Positions 1-8,072 of a stretch of DNA of 64,000 nucleotides are shown here, piece after piece. The notes beneath the pieces are model-generated. The model was not told where the DNA came from. It made no database searches and saw only the letters and a program-made list of their open reading frames with translations. Both the position numbers and the translations under genes were made by a program. Source of the DNA: Lawsonibacter celer (lineage in GTDB: Bacteria; Bacillota; Clostridia; Oscillospirales; Oscillospiraceae); the NCBI RefSeq assembly GCF_014281125.1, contig NZ_JACOEA010000001.1:434001-498000 (forward strand), written 5' to 3'. Numbering within the stretch: the first letter of the stretch is position 1; every line of letters starts with the position of its first letter.

Positions 1-714
1 GGCCACCTCGTAGGCACCGCCCTGAACTCCTTCGGCCACAATAATCATGAAATGGGTGCGTCCAGCCAGGCGGGCGCGCCGAATGGGCTCTATCACATCT
101 GCCTCAAAGTCAATGGGTTGCTCAGGGACCAGCACCGCCGTGGCGCCGCAGGCCACGCCTACATTCAGCGCAACATGGCCAGCATGGCGGCCCATGACCT
201 CCACAACAGAGCAGCGCTCATGGGACTGCATTGTGTCACGTAGCTTGTCGATGCATTCCAACGCTGTGTTGCAGGCGGAGTCAAAGCCGATGGTATAGGT
301 GGAGCAGGCAATATCATTGTCAATGGTACCCGGAATGCCGATGACAGACAGCCCCTGCTGCGCCAGGCAGAGAAGGCCGCGAAACGTGCCGTCTCCCCCG
401 ATGCCTACAAGCGCGTCCAGCCCCAGCAGCTTGCAGGTGGCCCCGGCCCGCTCCTGCCCCTGCTTTGCCTTGAAGTCCTCGCTGCGGGCGGAATAGAGCA
501 TGGTGCCGCCGCGACGGGACAGGCCGCTGACGCTCTCAAAATTCAAGGGCATGAAATCGCCGTTAATCAGGCCGTGATAGCCGCGGCGGATGCCAATGCA
601 TTCAATTCCCATGTGCAGACAGGTACGTACAACGGAACGAATCGCGGCATTCATACCGGGGGCATCTCCCCCGCTGGTAAAAACACCGATTCGCTGTACA
701 GCGGGCTTTTCCAT
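1..714 (-). CDS. pfkA: ATP-dependent 6-phosphofructokinase, partial (3' end outside window)
   Basis: Phosphorylates fructose-6-phosphate to fructose-1,6-bisphosphate, the committed step of glycolysis. The first 238 residues are visible; the C-terminal part lies before base 1. The N-terminus carries the glycine-rich GGDAPGMNAAIR motif, followed by GIGGDGTFRG (nucleotide site), GIPGTIDNDI (catalytic Asp region) and MGRHAGHVAL. The GGDG and PGTIDND forms are those of ATP-using enzymes; PPi-dependent enzymes usually carry PKTIDND. The start at 714 follows an AAGGAGG ribosome-binding site. It lies downstream of purB with a 39-bp gap and could be cotranscribed with it. Confidence 0.95.
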   Translation of the reverse strand, partial: MEKPAVQRIGVFTSGGDAPGMNAAIRSVVRTCLHMGIECIGIRRGYHGLINGDFMPLNFESVSGLSRRGGTMLYSARSEDFKAKQGQERAGATCKLLGLDALVGIGGDGTFRGLLCLAQQGLSVIGIPGTIDNDIACSTYTIGFDSACNTALECIDKLRDTMQSHERCSVVEVMGRHAGHVALNVGVACGATAVLVPEQPIDFEADVIEPIRRARLAGRTHFMIIVAEGVQGGAYEVA

Positions 715-753
715 AGGACAGTCCTCCTTTTTCAATTCCAAGACAATGCCGGG

Positions 754-2187
754 TCAGACCTTCAGTTCGGTCTCCTGCCCGGACAAAGCACTTGCATACT
801 GTTCCAGCACCGGGGCCACACACGCGCGGAGGAATTCCTCCACCTGCTCTGGGCAGCGGCCGATGTAACGGCTGGGCTCCAGGTGAGCCGTCAGCTCCTC
901 CCGGCTCATACCAAAAAGCGGATCCCCTGCGATCAGATCAATCAGATTATTCGGCAGGCCTCTATCCTTTACATTACTGCCCGCCTCCTGGGAGAGCACC
1001 CGGATGCGCTCGTGTAGCTCCTGGCGGTTTCCTCCCCGCTTGACCGCGTCCATCATAATGTTCTCAGTGGCCATAAAGGGCAGCTCCTCAAGAATATGGC
1101 GCTGAATGACCTTTTCGTGAACCACAAGGTTGGCCGCTACATTGGCATAGATATTCAGGATCGCATCCACTGCCAAGAATGCCTCCGGAACGGAAATGCG
1201 CTTATTGGCGGAGTCGTCCAGAGTGCGCTCAAACCACTGAGTGGCGGCGGTAACCGCGGGATTCATCGCGTCCGCCATTACATAGCGGGACAGCGCGCAG
1301 ATGCGCTCACAGCGCATGGGATTGCGCTTATAGGGCATAGCGGAGGAGCCGATCTGGTTTTTTTCAAAGGGCTCTTCCACCTCCTTGAGATGGCAGAGCA
1401 GACGGATGTCGTTGGCAAACTTGCTGGCAGACTGCGCAATGCCGGACAGAGTGCCCAAAATGGCAGCGTCCACCTTGCGGGAGTAGGTCTGACCGCTGAC
1501 AGGGACAGTGGCCGCAAAGCCCATTTCCTTTGCGATTTTTTGGTCCAGCTTGCGACACTTGTCGTGATCGCCCTCAAAGAGTTCCAGGAAGCTGGCCTGG
1601 GTGCCCGTGGTCCCCTTGGAGCCAAGCAACTTCAGACCGCGTATGCGATACTCCACCTCATCCAGATCCATGAGAAGCTCATTCATCCACAGGGTGGCAC
1701 GCTTGCCCACCGTGACCAGCTGAGCCGGCTGAAAGTGCGTAAAGCCAAGGGTCGGTAAGGCTTTATACTTGTCAGAAAAGGCAGCTAGATGCCCCAGCAC
1801 CCGCACCAACTTATCCCGCACCAGGAGCAATGCCTCCCGCATAAGGATCAAATCGGTATTGTCCCCCACATAACAGCTGGTGGCGCCCAGGTGGATAATG
1901 GGCATCGCCTTCGGACAGGAGTCCCCAAAGGTGTGCACATGGGCCATCACATCGTGGCGGAGCTTGCGCTCATAGTCGGCAGCCTTCTCATAGTCGATGT
2001 CATCCAAATGGGTTTCCATCTCATCGATCTGTTCCTGGGTGATGGGCAGGCCAAGTTCCATTTCAGCCCGGGCTAAAGCAACCCACAGACGGCGCCAGGT
2101 AGAGAATTTTTTGTCCGGAGAGAAAATAAACTGCATCTCGTCGCTGGCATAGCGGGAGGAGAGCGGACTCTCATAACGGTTGTTCAT
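754..2187 (-). CDS. purB: adenylosuccinate lyase
   Basis: Cleaves adenylosuccinate to AMP and fumarate, and SAICAR to AICAR, in purine synthesis. At 477 aa it has the normal length. It has the fumarase/aspartase-superfamily signature [15 protein letters not shown] near residues 290-305 and the upstream [12 protein letters not shown] and [11 protein letters not shown] segments that build the active site. The N-terminus [15 protein letters not shown] is typical of the clostridial/eukaryotic-like PurB subgroup. It has its own candidate promoter at 2223-2251 and sits between a class I aminotransferase and pfkA rather than in a pur operon. Confidence 0.96.
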   Translation of the reverse strand: MNNRYESPLSSRYASDEMQFIFSPDKKFSTWRRLWVALARAEMELGLPITQEQIDEMETHLDDIDYEKAADYERKLRHDVMAHVHTFGDSCPKAMPIIHLGATSCYVGDNTDLILMREALLLVRDKLVRVLGHLAAFSDKYKALPTLGFTHFQPAQLVTVGKRATLWMNELLMDLDEVEYRIRGLKLLGSKGTTGTQASFLELFEGDHDKCRKLDQKIAKEMGFAATVPVSGQTYSRKVDAAILGTLSGIAQSASKFANDIRLLCHLKEVEEPFEKNQIGSSAMPYKRNPMRCERICALSRYVMADAMNPAVTAATQWFERTLDDSANKRISVPEAFLAVDAILNIYANVAANLVVHEKVIQRHILEELPFMATENIMMDAVKRGGNRQELHERIRVLSQEAGSNVKDRGLPNNLIDLIAGDPLFGMSREELTAHLEPSRYIGRCPEQVEEFLRACVAPVLEQYASALSGQETELKV

Positions 2188-2222
2188 GGGAGCAGACCTC
2201 TTTTACTTCAAATTTCCCTTTT

Positions 2223-2251
2223 AGAATACCATAGAAGGAGCGGGGAGACAA
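2223..2251 (-). promoter_or_regulatory. candidate sigma-A promoter of purB
   Basis: Minus-strand TTGTCT (-35), 17-bp spacer, TATTCT (-10), ending 36 bp before the purB start codon. Found by eye and not tested. Confidence 0.45.
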
Positions 2252-2278
2252 GTTACAATGTCTCTCCCGCCCTTTTTT
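2240..2278 (+). terminator. hairpin with T-tract, plus orientation
   Basis: GCGGGGAGACA pairs with TGTCTCTCCCGC (one bulged base) and is followed on the plus strand by CCTTTTTT. It looks like an intrinsic terminator for plus-strand transcription, although the genes on both sides are on the minus strand. Confidence 0.4.
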
Positions 2279-2282
2279 CGGT

Positions 2283-3473
2283 TTAGTTTGCCAGGAACCG
2301 CTCCAGCCGGTCCAGGCCTTCTCGGATCTGATCCATGGAGGTTGCATAGGACCAGCGTACAAAGCTCGGGCTGCCGAAGCCGGAGCAGGGCACCACCGCC
2401 ACCAGGCCCTTTTTCAGGAACAGGTCGGCAAATACGTCCCCGTCCGTAATCGTGACTCCGTGCAGGGTCTTGCCTAACAACTGTTCAATATTCATCATTA
2501 CATAAAAAGCCCCCTGCGGCTTGATACAGCTGATCCCCGGAATCTGGTTCATTCGCTCTACAATATAGTTGCGGCGGGCCTCAAAGGCCTGACGCATCTG
2601 CTCCACCTCGTCCTGAGGGCCGGAGAGCGCGGCCAGGGCGGCCTTTTGGGAGATGGCACAGGGAGAGCCGGTGGAGTGGCTGAGATAGTTGGCGATTACT
2701 TTGGCGATCTTATCGTTGGCGCAGGCATAGCCGATGCGCCAGCCGGTCATGGCGTAGGATTTGGATACACCGTTAATGAGGATGCAGCGCTCCTTGATCC
2801 CATCTCCCAGGCTGGGCAGGCTGACAAATTCCGCGCCGTCATAAACCAGACTATAATAAATCTCGTCGTCAATCACATAGAGGTCATATTTGACGCACAC
2901 GTCTGCAACGGCTTTCAACTCCTCCCTTCCATACATCATCCCCGTGGGGTTGGATGGGTTGTTGAGAATAACCGCCTTGGTGCGCGGGGTGACTGACGCC
3001 TCCAGCCGTTCCGGCGTAATCTTGAAGTGCTCTGCCTCACCGGCAGTCAGCAAAACGGGCACGCCGCCTGCCATCTTAATCAGCTCATAATAGCTCACCC
3101 AGGACGGCGCGGGCAGAATAATCTCGTCGCCGGGATTGATCAGCGCCCTTAAAGCCGCGTATACCGCATGTTTTGCACCGCTGGTCACCACCACCTGATT
3201 GGGCTGATAGGATACCTGGCAGTCCGCCTGCAGGCGGTCACACACGGCCTGACGCAGCTCCAGTGTGCCGCCCGCAGGGGTGTAGCGGGTAAAGTTCTGT
3301 TCAATAGCCGTAATGCCGGCCGCTTTGATGTGGTCGGGTGTATGAAAATCGGGCTCACCGGCCCCAAAACCAATTACATCAATCCCATCTGCCTTCATCT
3401 GCTTGAATAGGGAATCAATGGCCATCGTTGTGGAAGCCTGCACAGCTTCTGCAATCCTGGATAACTCTTTCAT
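2283..3473 (-). CDS. pyridoxal-phosphate aminotransferase, class I/II (aspartate aminotransferase-like)
   Basis: A 396-aa fold-type I aminotransferase that probably transfers the amino group of aspartate (or an aromatic/branched amino acid) to 2-oxoglutarate. Visible motifs are the N-terminal GAGEPDFHTPDHIK, the NNPSNPTG loop near residue 170, and SKSYAMTGWRIGY containing the PLP-binding lysine near residue 237. The start at 3473 is chosen because GGAGGA lies 8 bases upstream; an in-frame ATG 60 bases further up lacks such a site and overlaps the promoter. Substrate specificity cannot be read from sequence: AspC-type is most likely, but an alanine- or aromatic-type enzyme is possible. Confidence 0.9.
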   Translation of the reverse strand: MKELSRIAEAVQASTTMAIDSLFKQMKADGIDVIGFGAGEPDFHTPDHIKAAGITAIEQNFTRYTPAGGTLELRQAVCDRLQADCQVSYQPNQVVVTSGAKHAVYAALRALINPGDEIILPAPSWVSYYELIKMAGGVPVLLTAGEAEHFKITPERLEASVTPRTKAVILNNPSNPTGMMYGREELKAVADVCVKYDLYVIDDEIYYSLVYDGAEFVSLPSLGDGIKERCILINGVSKSYAMTGWRIGYACANDKIAKVIANYLSHSTGSPCAISQKAALAALSGPQDEVEQMRQAFEARRNYIVERMNQIPGISCIKPQGAFYVMMNIEQLLGKTLHGVTITDGDVFADLFLKKGLVAVVPCSGFGSPSFVRWSYATSMDQIREGLDRLERFLAN

Positions 3474-3504
3474 CTCTATCTCCTCCGAGTCAACTTTATG
3501 ACAT

Positions 3505-3533
3505 ATTATATGCTTTGACTTGCAGAAATGCAA
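3505..3533 (-). promoter_or_regulatory. candidate sigma-A promoter of the aminotransferase gene
   Basis: Minus-strand TTGCAT, 17-bp spacer, TATAAT, ending 31 bp before the chosen start at 3473. It overlaps the longer in-frame extension, which supports the shorter protein. Confidence 0.7.
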
Positions 3534-3586
3534 GCACTTATTCTAAAAAATTCCTTTTAAATGAATAGGGAGAGTCCAACAGATGC

Positions 3587-3622
3587 AAAACCAGGGCGCC
3601 CGAACTCACATCGGGCGCCCTG
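3587..3622 (-). terminator. intrinsic terminator overlapping the 3' end of coaX
   Basis: CAGGGCGCCCGA pairs perfectly with TCGGGCGCCCTG around a 7-base loop, followed on the minus strand by TGGTTTTGC. The TGA stop of coaX lies in the loop, so the left arm is coding sequence. Confidence 0.8.
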
Positions 3623-4424
3623 TGCCGTTTTCACTTTTCCGCCGCTTGGCCGTGTTCTTTTGGTAAAGCAGGTATAGCCCGTCCATGACCAGATCACGGT
3701 CATAGACAATATCATGGCGGCAGTGACTCAGGTAACGCATGGCGTTTCCGCCCGTGGCCACAATGGTAACTGGTTCGCCAATCTGAGATTCCACCCGGTC
3801 AATCATCCCATCTACCATGCTGGCGTGTCCGTAGACAATGCCAGATCGCATAGCGTCCTCCGTCGTTCGGCCCAGCAGACTGAGGGGGGCGCCGCCCTCC
3901 ACGGCAATGGCAATGTGGGGCAGCTCCGCGGCCCGTTCCGACAGGGCCTCCAGCCCCAAAACGGCCCCGGGCATAATGATGCAGCCCTCATATACCTGAC
4001 CACAAATAAGAGACATGGAGGTGGCGGTTCCGGTATCAATGACCAGCACCGGGCTGGGGTATTTTGAAATGGCCGCGACCGATTCTGCGACAATGTCGCT
4101 GCCCAATTGACTGTGAATCTCCGAACGGATGTTGAGCCCGGTCTTGAGCCCGGGGCCCACCACCAGGGGACGCTTCCCGGTGAGCATGGAGATGGCCTCG
4201 GTCATCGTAGCGGTCAGCGGGGGCACCACGCTGGAAAGGATCGCGCCGCTGATGCGTTTGCTGTCCGCCTGATAGAGGCTGAACACACCCAAAAGGTCGA
4301 TGGCGCACTGATCCCGGGTCCTTTCCCGATCGGTCCCCAGCGAGGAGAGAAAGCTCAGCTTCCCCGCTGTGTCAAACAGGCCCACCGTGGTGTTGGAGTT
4401 GCCCACATCTACCGCAAGAATCAT
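3606..4424 (-). CDS. coaX: type III pantothenate kinase
   Basis: Phosphorylates pantothenate, the first step of coenzyme A synthesis. The 272-aa protein starts with the ASKHA-fold phosphate loop (MILAVDVGNSNTTVG) and has GTDRERTRDQ, the adenosine-motif segment VLVIDTGTATSM and the MPG...LGLEALSERAAELP stretch near the dimer interface. Start 4424 gives the canonical N-terminus and has GGGGTGGG upstream; a longer frame to 4484 adds 20 non-homologous residues. It lies 63 bp after leuB on the same strand, so readthrough from the leu genes is possible. Confidence 0.93.
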   Translation of the reverse strand: MILAVDVGNSNTTVGLFDTAGKLSFLSSLGTDRERTRDQCAIDLLGVFSLYQADSKRISGAILSSVVPPLTATMTEAISMLTGKRPLVVGPGLKTGLNIRSEIHSQLGSDIVAESVAAISKYPSPVLVIDTGTATSMSLICGQVYEGCIIMPGAVLGLEALSERAAELPHIAIAVEGGAPLSLLGRTTEDAMRSGIVYGHASMVDGMIDRVESQIGEPVTIVATGGNAMRYLSHCRHDIVYDRDLVMDGLYLLYQKNTAKRRKSENGTGRPM

Positions 4425-4487
4425 ATTGCACCCACCCCTTTCACATCTGAAAACCATTGTATCAAAAAGAGCGGGCTGTGACAAGCC

Positions 4488-5564
4488 TCAGATGTGCCGG
4501 CAGATGCGCTCTCCCATTTCCACGGTGCCGATGGGGGTCACGCCGGGCTCCGCAATATCAGGGGTGCGCCAGCCCTCGGAGAGCACTGCGTCTACCGCGG
4601 CCTCAATGGCGTCCGCTTCGGCGGAGCGCTGGAAGGAATAGCGGAACATCATGGCGACCGAGAGGATGGTGGCAATGGGATTGGCCTTGTCCTGCCCGGC
4701 GATGTCCGGCGCAGAGCCGTGAATGGGCTCATACAGACCGGGGGCGCAGTCGCCGATGGACGCGGAGGGCAGCAGGCCGATGGAGCCGGTGACCATGGAT
4801 GCCTCGTCGGAGAGAATGTCGCCGAACATGTTTTCCGTGACCAGCACATCGAACTGTCCGGGATCTTTGACGATCTGCATGGCACAGTTGTCCACCAGCA
4901 CGTCCTCGTACACCACGTCGGCGTACTCCTCCGCCAGCCGGTGCATGACGCTGCGCCAAAGGCGGCTGGTCTCCAGCACATTGGCCTTGTCCACGGATGA
5001 GACCTTCTTCCGGCGCAGACGGGCCAACTCAAAGGCCCGGCGGCCGATGCGCTCAATCTCCTTTTCGGAGTAAGCCATCAGGTCGGTGGCCTCCACTCCC
5101 CTGTCCTCGGTTTCATAGCGGTCCCGCTTGCCGAAATAGATGCCGCCAGTGAGCTCCCGCACCATCATCAGGTCGATCCCCTTCTCCGCGGTCTCCTTTT
5201 TCAGCGGGCAGGCGTCCGCCATGGCGGGGCGCAGGGCGGCGGGCCGCAGGTTTGCATACAGGCCAAGATCCTTTCGAATGGCCAGCAGAGCGGTCTCCGG
5301 CCGCTGCTCCGCGGGCTTATCAGCCCCCCATTTGGGGCCGCCCACGGCGCCCAGCAGCACCGCGTCGCAGGCCTTACATTTCTCAGCGGTGCCATCGGGA
5401 TAGCTCTTCCCCACCGCGTCCGTGGCGCAGCCGCCCAGCAGCACATCCACAAATTCAAAGGTGTGGCCGAACCTCTCCCCCACCCTTTCCATGACCTTGA
5501 CGGCCTGACCGACTACCTCGGGACCGATGCCGTCCCCGCGGATGAGTGCAATTTTATACTTCAT
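4488..5564 (-). CDS. leuB: 3-isopropylmalate dehydrogenase
   Basis: NAD-dependent oxidative decarboxylation of 3-isopropylmalate in leucine synthesis. The 358-aa length is standard. It has the N-terminal LIRGDGIGPEVV motif, the catalytic DNCAMQIVKDPGQFDVLV region and the metal-binding family signature NMFGDILSDEASMVTGSIG, with GLYEPIHGSAPDIAGQ near the C-terminus. Its ATG overlaps the leuD stop by 4 bp, so it is the last gene of a translationally coupled leuC-leuD-leuB unit. leuA is not present in this window. Confidence 0.97.
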   Translation of the reverse strand: MKYKIALIRGDGIGPEVVGQAVKVMERVGERFGHTFEFVDVLLGGCATDAVGKSYPDGTAEKCKACDAVLLGAVGGPKWGADKPAEQRPETALLAIRKDLGLYANLRPAALRPAMADACPLKKETAEKGIDLMMVRELTGGIYFGKRDRYETEDRGVEATDLMAYSEKEIERIGRRAFELARLRRKKVSSVDKANVLETSRLWRSVMHRLAEEYADVVYEDVLVDNCAMQIVKDPGQFDVLVTENMFGDILSDEASMVTGSIGLLPSASIGDCAPGLYEPIHGSAPDIAGQDKANPIATILSVAMMFRYSFQRSAEADAIEAAVDAVLSEGWRTPDIAEPGVTPIGTVEMGERICRHI

Positions 5565-6046
5565 TTTGCCACACCTCTCGCCTTCAAAGCGTTCAGCAGG
5601 CCTCCGCTGGCGATGATGCCGTCCACAAAAGCCGGAAACGGAGCGGCCTGCCAGGATTGTTCGGTGGTCTCGTCGGTAATCACGCCGGTTTTGAAATCCA
5701 CGGTAACCTTGTCCCCGGCCTTGATGTCGGCCGCAGCCTCAGGGCACTCCATAATCGGAAAGCCAATATTGATAGCGTTGCGGTAAAAAATGCGGGCAAA
5801 GGAGGCCGCAATAACACACTTGACGCCGCAGGCCTTCAGGGCCAGAGGGGCGTGCTCACGGGAGGAGCCGCAGCCAAAGTTCGCGCCGGCTACCACGATA
5901 TCTCCCGCCTCCACGGTGGAGGAGAAATCTGTGTCAATGTCCTCCATGCAGTGGGAGGCCAGGGACTTCTCGTCTGGCGCGTTCAGATACCGGGCTGGGA
6001 TAATCACATCGGTATCCACGTTGTCTCCATACTTATAAACTTTCAT
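5561..6046 (-). CDS. leuD: 3-isopropylmalate dehydratase small subunit
   Basis: Small (swivelling-domain) subunit of isopropylmalate isomerase; it pairs with LeuC to interconvert 2- and 3-isopropylmalate. The 161 residues match the short archaeal/clostridial type. It shows YGDNVDTDVIIPARYL at the N-terminus and the family loop GANFGCGSSREHAPLAL around residue 60. It is translationally coupled to leuB through a 4-bp overlap and follows leuC by 12 bp. Confidence 0.96.
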   Translation of the reverse strand: MKVYKYGDNVDTDVIIPARYLNAPDEKSLASHCMEDIDTDFSSTVEAGDIVVAGANFGCGSSREHAPLALKACGVKCVIAASFARIFYRNAINIGFPIMECPEAAADIKAGDKVTVDFKTGVITDETTEQSWQAAPFPAFVDGIIASGGLLNALKARGVAK

Positions 6047-6058
6047 TGCAGTTCCTCC

Positions 6059-7318
6059 TTACAGCTTCCGCGGGTCGGCAACCACGCCGGCCACGGCGGA
6101 GGCGGCGGCCACGGCCGGGTTGGCCAGGATGATTTCCGAGCTGACCGGGCCCATGCGGCCCACAAAGTTGCGGTTGGTGGTAGAGATGGCCCGCTCCCCA
6201 TCGGAGAGCACCCCCATGTGGCCGCCCAGGCAGGGGCCGCAGGTGGGGGTGGAGACGGCGCAGCCGGCCTCCAGGAAGATCTGAATCAGGCCCTCCTTCA
6301 TGGCATCCAGGGTAATCTGCTGGGTGGCGGGGATGACAATGCAGCGCACATCCTGGGCCACCTTGCGGCCTTTGAGTACCGCAGCGGCCTGTCGCAGGTC
6401 GTCCAGACGCCCATTGGTGCAGGAGCCGATGACCACCTGCTGAATGGGCATTCCCTCCGCCTGGCGGATGGTACGGGTGTTGGAAGGCAAATGGGGCAGC
6501 GCCACAGTGGGCTCCAGAGCGTCCAGGTCAATGACCACCTCCTGGTCATACACCGCGTCCGGGTCAGCCTCCACAGCCTCCCAGGGGCGGCTGACACGGC
6601 CGGCCAGATAGGACCGGGTCCTGTCATCCACCGGGAAAATGCCGTTCTTGGCGCCGGCCTCGATGGCCATATTGGCGATGGTGAAGCGGTCGTCCATGCT
6701 TAGGCAGGCCACTCCCTCGCCCGCAAACTCCAGGGATTTGTACAGCGCGCCGTCCACGCCGATGGTTCCGATCAAGTGGAGGATCACGTCCTTGCCGGAG
6801 ACATAGGGCTGCAGCTTCCCCTTCAGGGTGACCTTGATCGCCGAGGGGATTTTGAACCAGGCCAGGCCTGTAGCCATGCCTGCCGCCATATCGGTGGAGC
6901 CCACGCCTGTGGAAAAGGCGCCCAAGGCCCCGTAAGTACAGGTATGGGAGTCGGCGCCGATGATAGCCTCGCCGGGGGCGGCCAGCCCCTTTTCGGGCAC
7001 CAGGGCGTGTTCGACGCCCATGTCTCCCACATCATAGAAATGCGTGATCTGATACTGTTTGGCAAACTCCCGCACTGTGGCGCACAGCTGCGCCGCCTTA
7101 ATGTCCTTGCAGGGGGTATAGTGGTCCAGGATCAGTGCGATCCGGTCCTGATCGAAAATCCGGGTCAGGCCCGCCTTATTGAACTCGGCAATGGCCACAG
7201 GTGTGGTAATATCGTTGCCCAGCACCAGATCCAGCTTACCCTCCACCAGTTGGCCGGCTTCCACCGTTTTGAGGCCGGCATGGCGCGCCAGAATCTTCTG
7301 GGTCATGGTCATTCCCAT
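6059..7318 (-). CDS. leuC: 3-isopropylmalate dehydratase large subunit
   Basis: Catalytic [4Fe-4S] subunit of isopropylmalate isomerase (aconitase family). The 419-aa protein shows the substrate segment [17 protein letters not shown] and the cluster cysteines in [11 protein letters not shown] and [11 protein letters not shown]. Start 7318 has AAGGAGGG six bases upstream; a second ATG two codons later (MTMTQKIL) is an alternative. It is the first gene of leuCDB, transcribed away from the Crp/Fnr-type regulator across a 102-bp region holding both promoters. Confidence 0.96.
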   Translation of the reverse strand: MGMTMTQKILARHAGLKTVEAGQLVEGKLDLVLGNDITTPVAIAEFNKAGLTRIFDQDRIALILDHYTPCKDIKAAQLCATVREFAKQYQITHFYDVGDMGVEHALVPEKGLAAPGEAIIGADSHTCTYGALGAFSTGVGSTDMAAGMATGLAWFKIPSAIKVTLKGKLQPYVSGKDVILHLIGTIGVDGALYKSLEFAGEGVACLSMDDRFTIANMAIEAGAKNGIFPVDDRTRSYLAGRVSRPWEAVEADPDAVYDQEVVIDLDALEPTVALPHLPSNTRTIRQAEGMPIQQVVIGSCTNGRLDDLRQAAAVLKGRKVAQDVRCIVIPATQQITLDAMKEGLIQIFLEAGCAVSTPTCGPCLGGHMGVLSDGERAISTTNRNFVGRMGPVSSEIILANPAVAAASAVAGVVADPRKL

Positions 7319-7347
7319 CGGAATCCCTCCTTTTTTATTTATAGGAT

Positions 7348-7376
7348 AACATATTTGCTTGCATTATAAATGTAAA
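7348..7376 (-). promoter_or_regulatory. candidate promoter of leuCDB
   Basis: Minus-strand TTTACA, 17-bp spacer, TATGTT. The -35 element is part of the palindrome at 7371-7386. Confidence 0.5.
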
Positions 7377-7388
7377 GCATGTTACAAT
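7359..7388 (+). promoter_or_regulatory. candidate promoter of the Crp/Fnr-type regulator
   Basis: TTGCAT, 18-bp spacer, TACAAT on the plus strand. The -10 element overlaps the right arm of the palindrome at 7371-7386. Confidence 0.5.
7371..7386. promoter_or_regulatory. palindrome TGTAA-N6-TTACA, candidate Crp/Fnr-family operator
   Basis: TGTAAAGCATGTTACA has exact 5-bp inverted arms with CRP-like geometry (TGTGA-N6-TCACA in E. coli CRP sites). It covers the -35 of the leuC promoter and the -10 of the regulator promoter. Binding by the adjacent regulator is inferred, not shown. Confidence 0.5.
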
Positions 7389-7420
7389 TGAAGCAGAATC
7401 TATAAAGGAGGGAATGGGAT

Positions 7421-8029
7421 ATGGACCAGTGGACGCCCTTGGCGGCGGGCCGGAGCCCCAGAACCTACGCGCCCGGGCAGATGATCTATCTCCAGGGCAC
7501 GCAGGCGGACCAGTTTTACTACATTCTCTCAGGTACGGTGAAATGCTTCCTCAGTTCGGCCGAAGGAGACGAGCGCACGCTAACCCTCCATCGCAGCGGT
7601 GACCTGATCGGCGAGGCCGCCTTTTTTGACCGGCAGCCCCGGGTTTCCTCCGCGGTAGCGGTGAGCCGCTGTGTGCTTGTATCCATCGATCGCCCCTGGC
7701 TGGAGTCGGTCTTTGCCCAGCACCCGGACCTGGCGGTGTCCATGCTGGAGTATTTGGCCCGTACGGTGCGTCTGCTGTCCGCCCACGTGGATGGAGCCTT
7801 TCTCCGGGCGGATCAACGGGTGGCCCGCTACCTGCTCTCGCTCTCCCCTTTGCCCGACGGCCGGCTGCACTGCACCCATGAGGAGATCGGCTCCTCAGTC
7901 GGGGTCAGCCGTGTGACGGTGAGCCGCGTTTTAGGTGAGCTGGAGCGCCGGGGACTGCTCCGCACCGGCTATCGCACGGTGCAGTTTCTGGATCGGATCG
8001 GGTTGGAGGATATGCTCCGGGAATCATAA
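7421..8029 (+). CDS. Crp/Fnr-family transcriptional regulator
   Basis: A 202-aa regulator with an N-terminal cyclic-nucleotide-binding-type beta-barrel (about residues 15-130, including GDLIGEAAFFDRQPRVSSAVA) and a C-terminal winged helix with the Crp recognition segment EEIGSSVGVSRVTVSRVLGE followed by LERRGLL. There is no cluster of N-terminal cysteines like that of FNR, so a 4Fe-4S oxygen sensor is unlikely; the ligand is unknown. The start has AAAGGAGGG upstream. It is divergent from leuCDB with a shared palindrome, so autoregulation and control of leuC are plausible. It is convergent with spoIVA. Confidence 0.9.
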   Translation: MDQWTPLAAGRSPRTYAPGQMIYLQGTQADQFYYILSGTVKCFLSSAEGDERTLTLHRSGDLIGEAAFFDRQPRVSSAVAVSRCVLVSIDRPWLESVFAQHPDLAVSMLEYLARTVRLLSAHVDGAFLRADQRVARYLLSLSPLPDGRLHCTHEEIGSSVGVSRVTVSRVLGELERRGLLRTGYRTVQFLDRIGLEDMLRES

Positions 8030-8072
8030 AAAGGGCCTCTGACAGAACCGATTCTGTCAGAGGCCCTTTTTT
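8030..8072. terminator. bidirectional intrinsic terminator
   Basis: AAAAGGGCCTCTGACAGAA and TTCTGTCAGAGGCCCTTTTTT form a perfect long stem with a 4-base loop and T-runs on both strands, between the convergent regulator and spoIVA genes. It overlaps the spoIVA stop. Confidence 0.93.

Noticed and set aside
5546-6703. 385-codon plus-strand frame opposite leuD/leuC
   Set aside because: Antisense shadow of well-conserved genes; composition rich in His/Gly/Arg as expected from GC-rich complement, no family pattern.
7319-7420. T-box or leucine leader upstream of leuC
   Set aside because: Only 102 bp shared with a divergent gene; no T-box sequence, hairpin-terminator pair or Leu-rich peptide.
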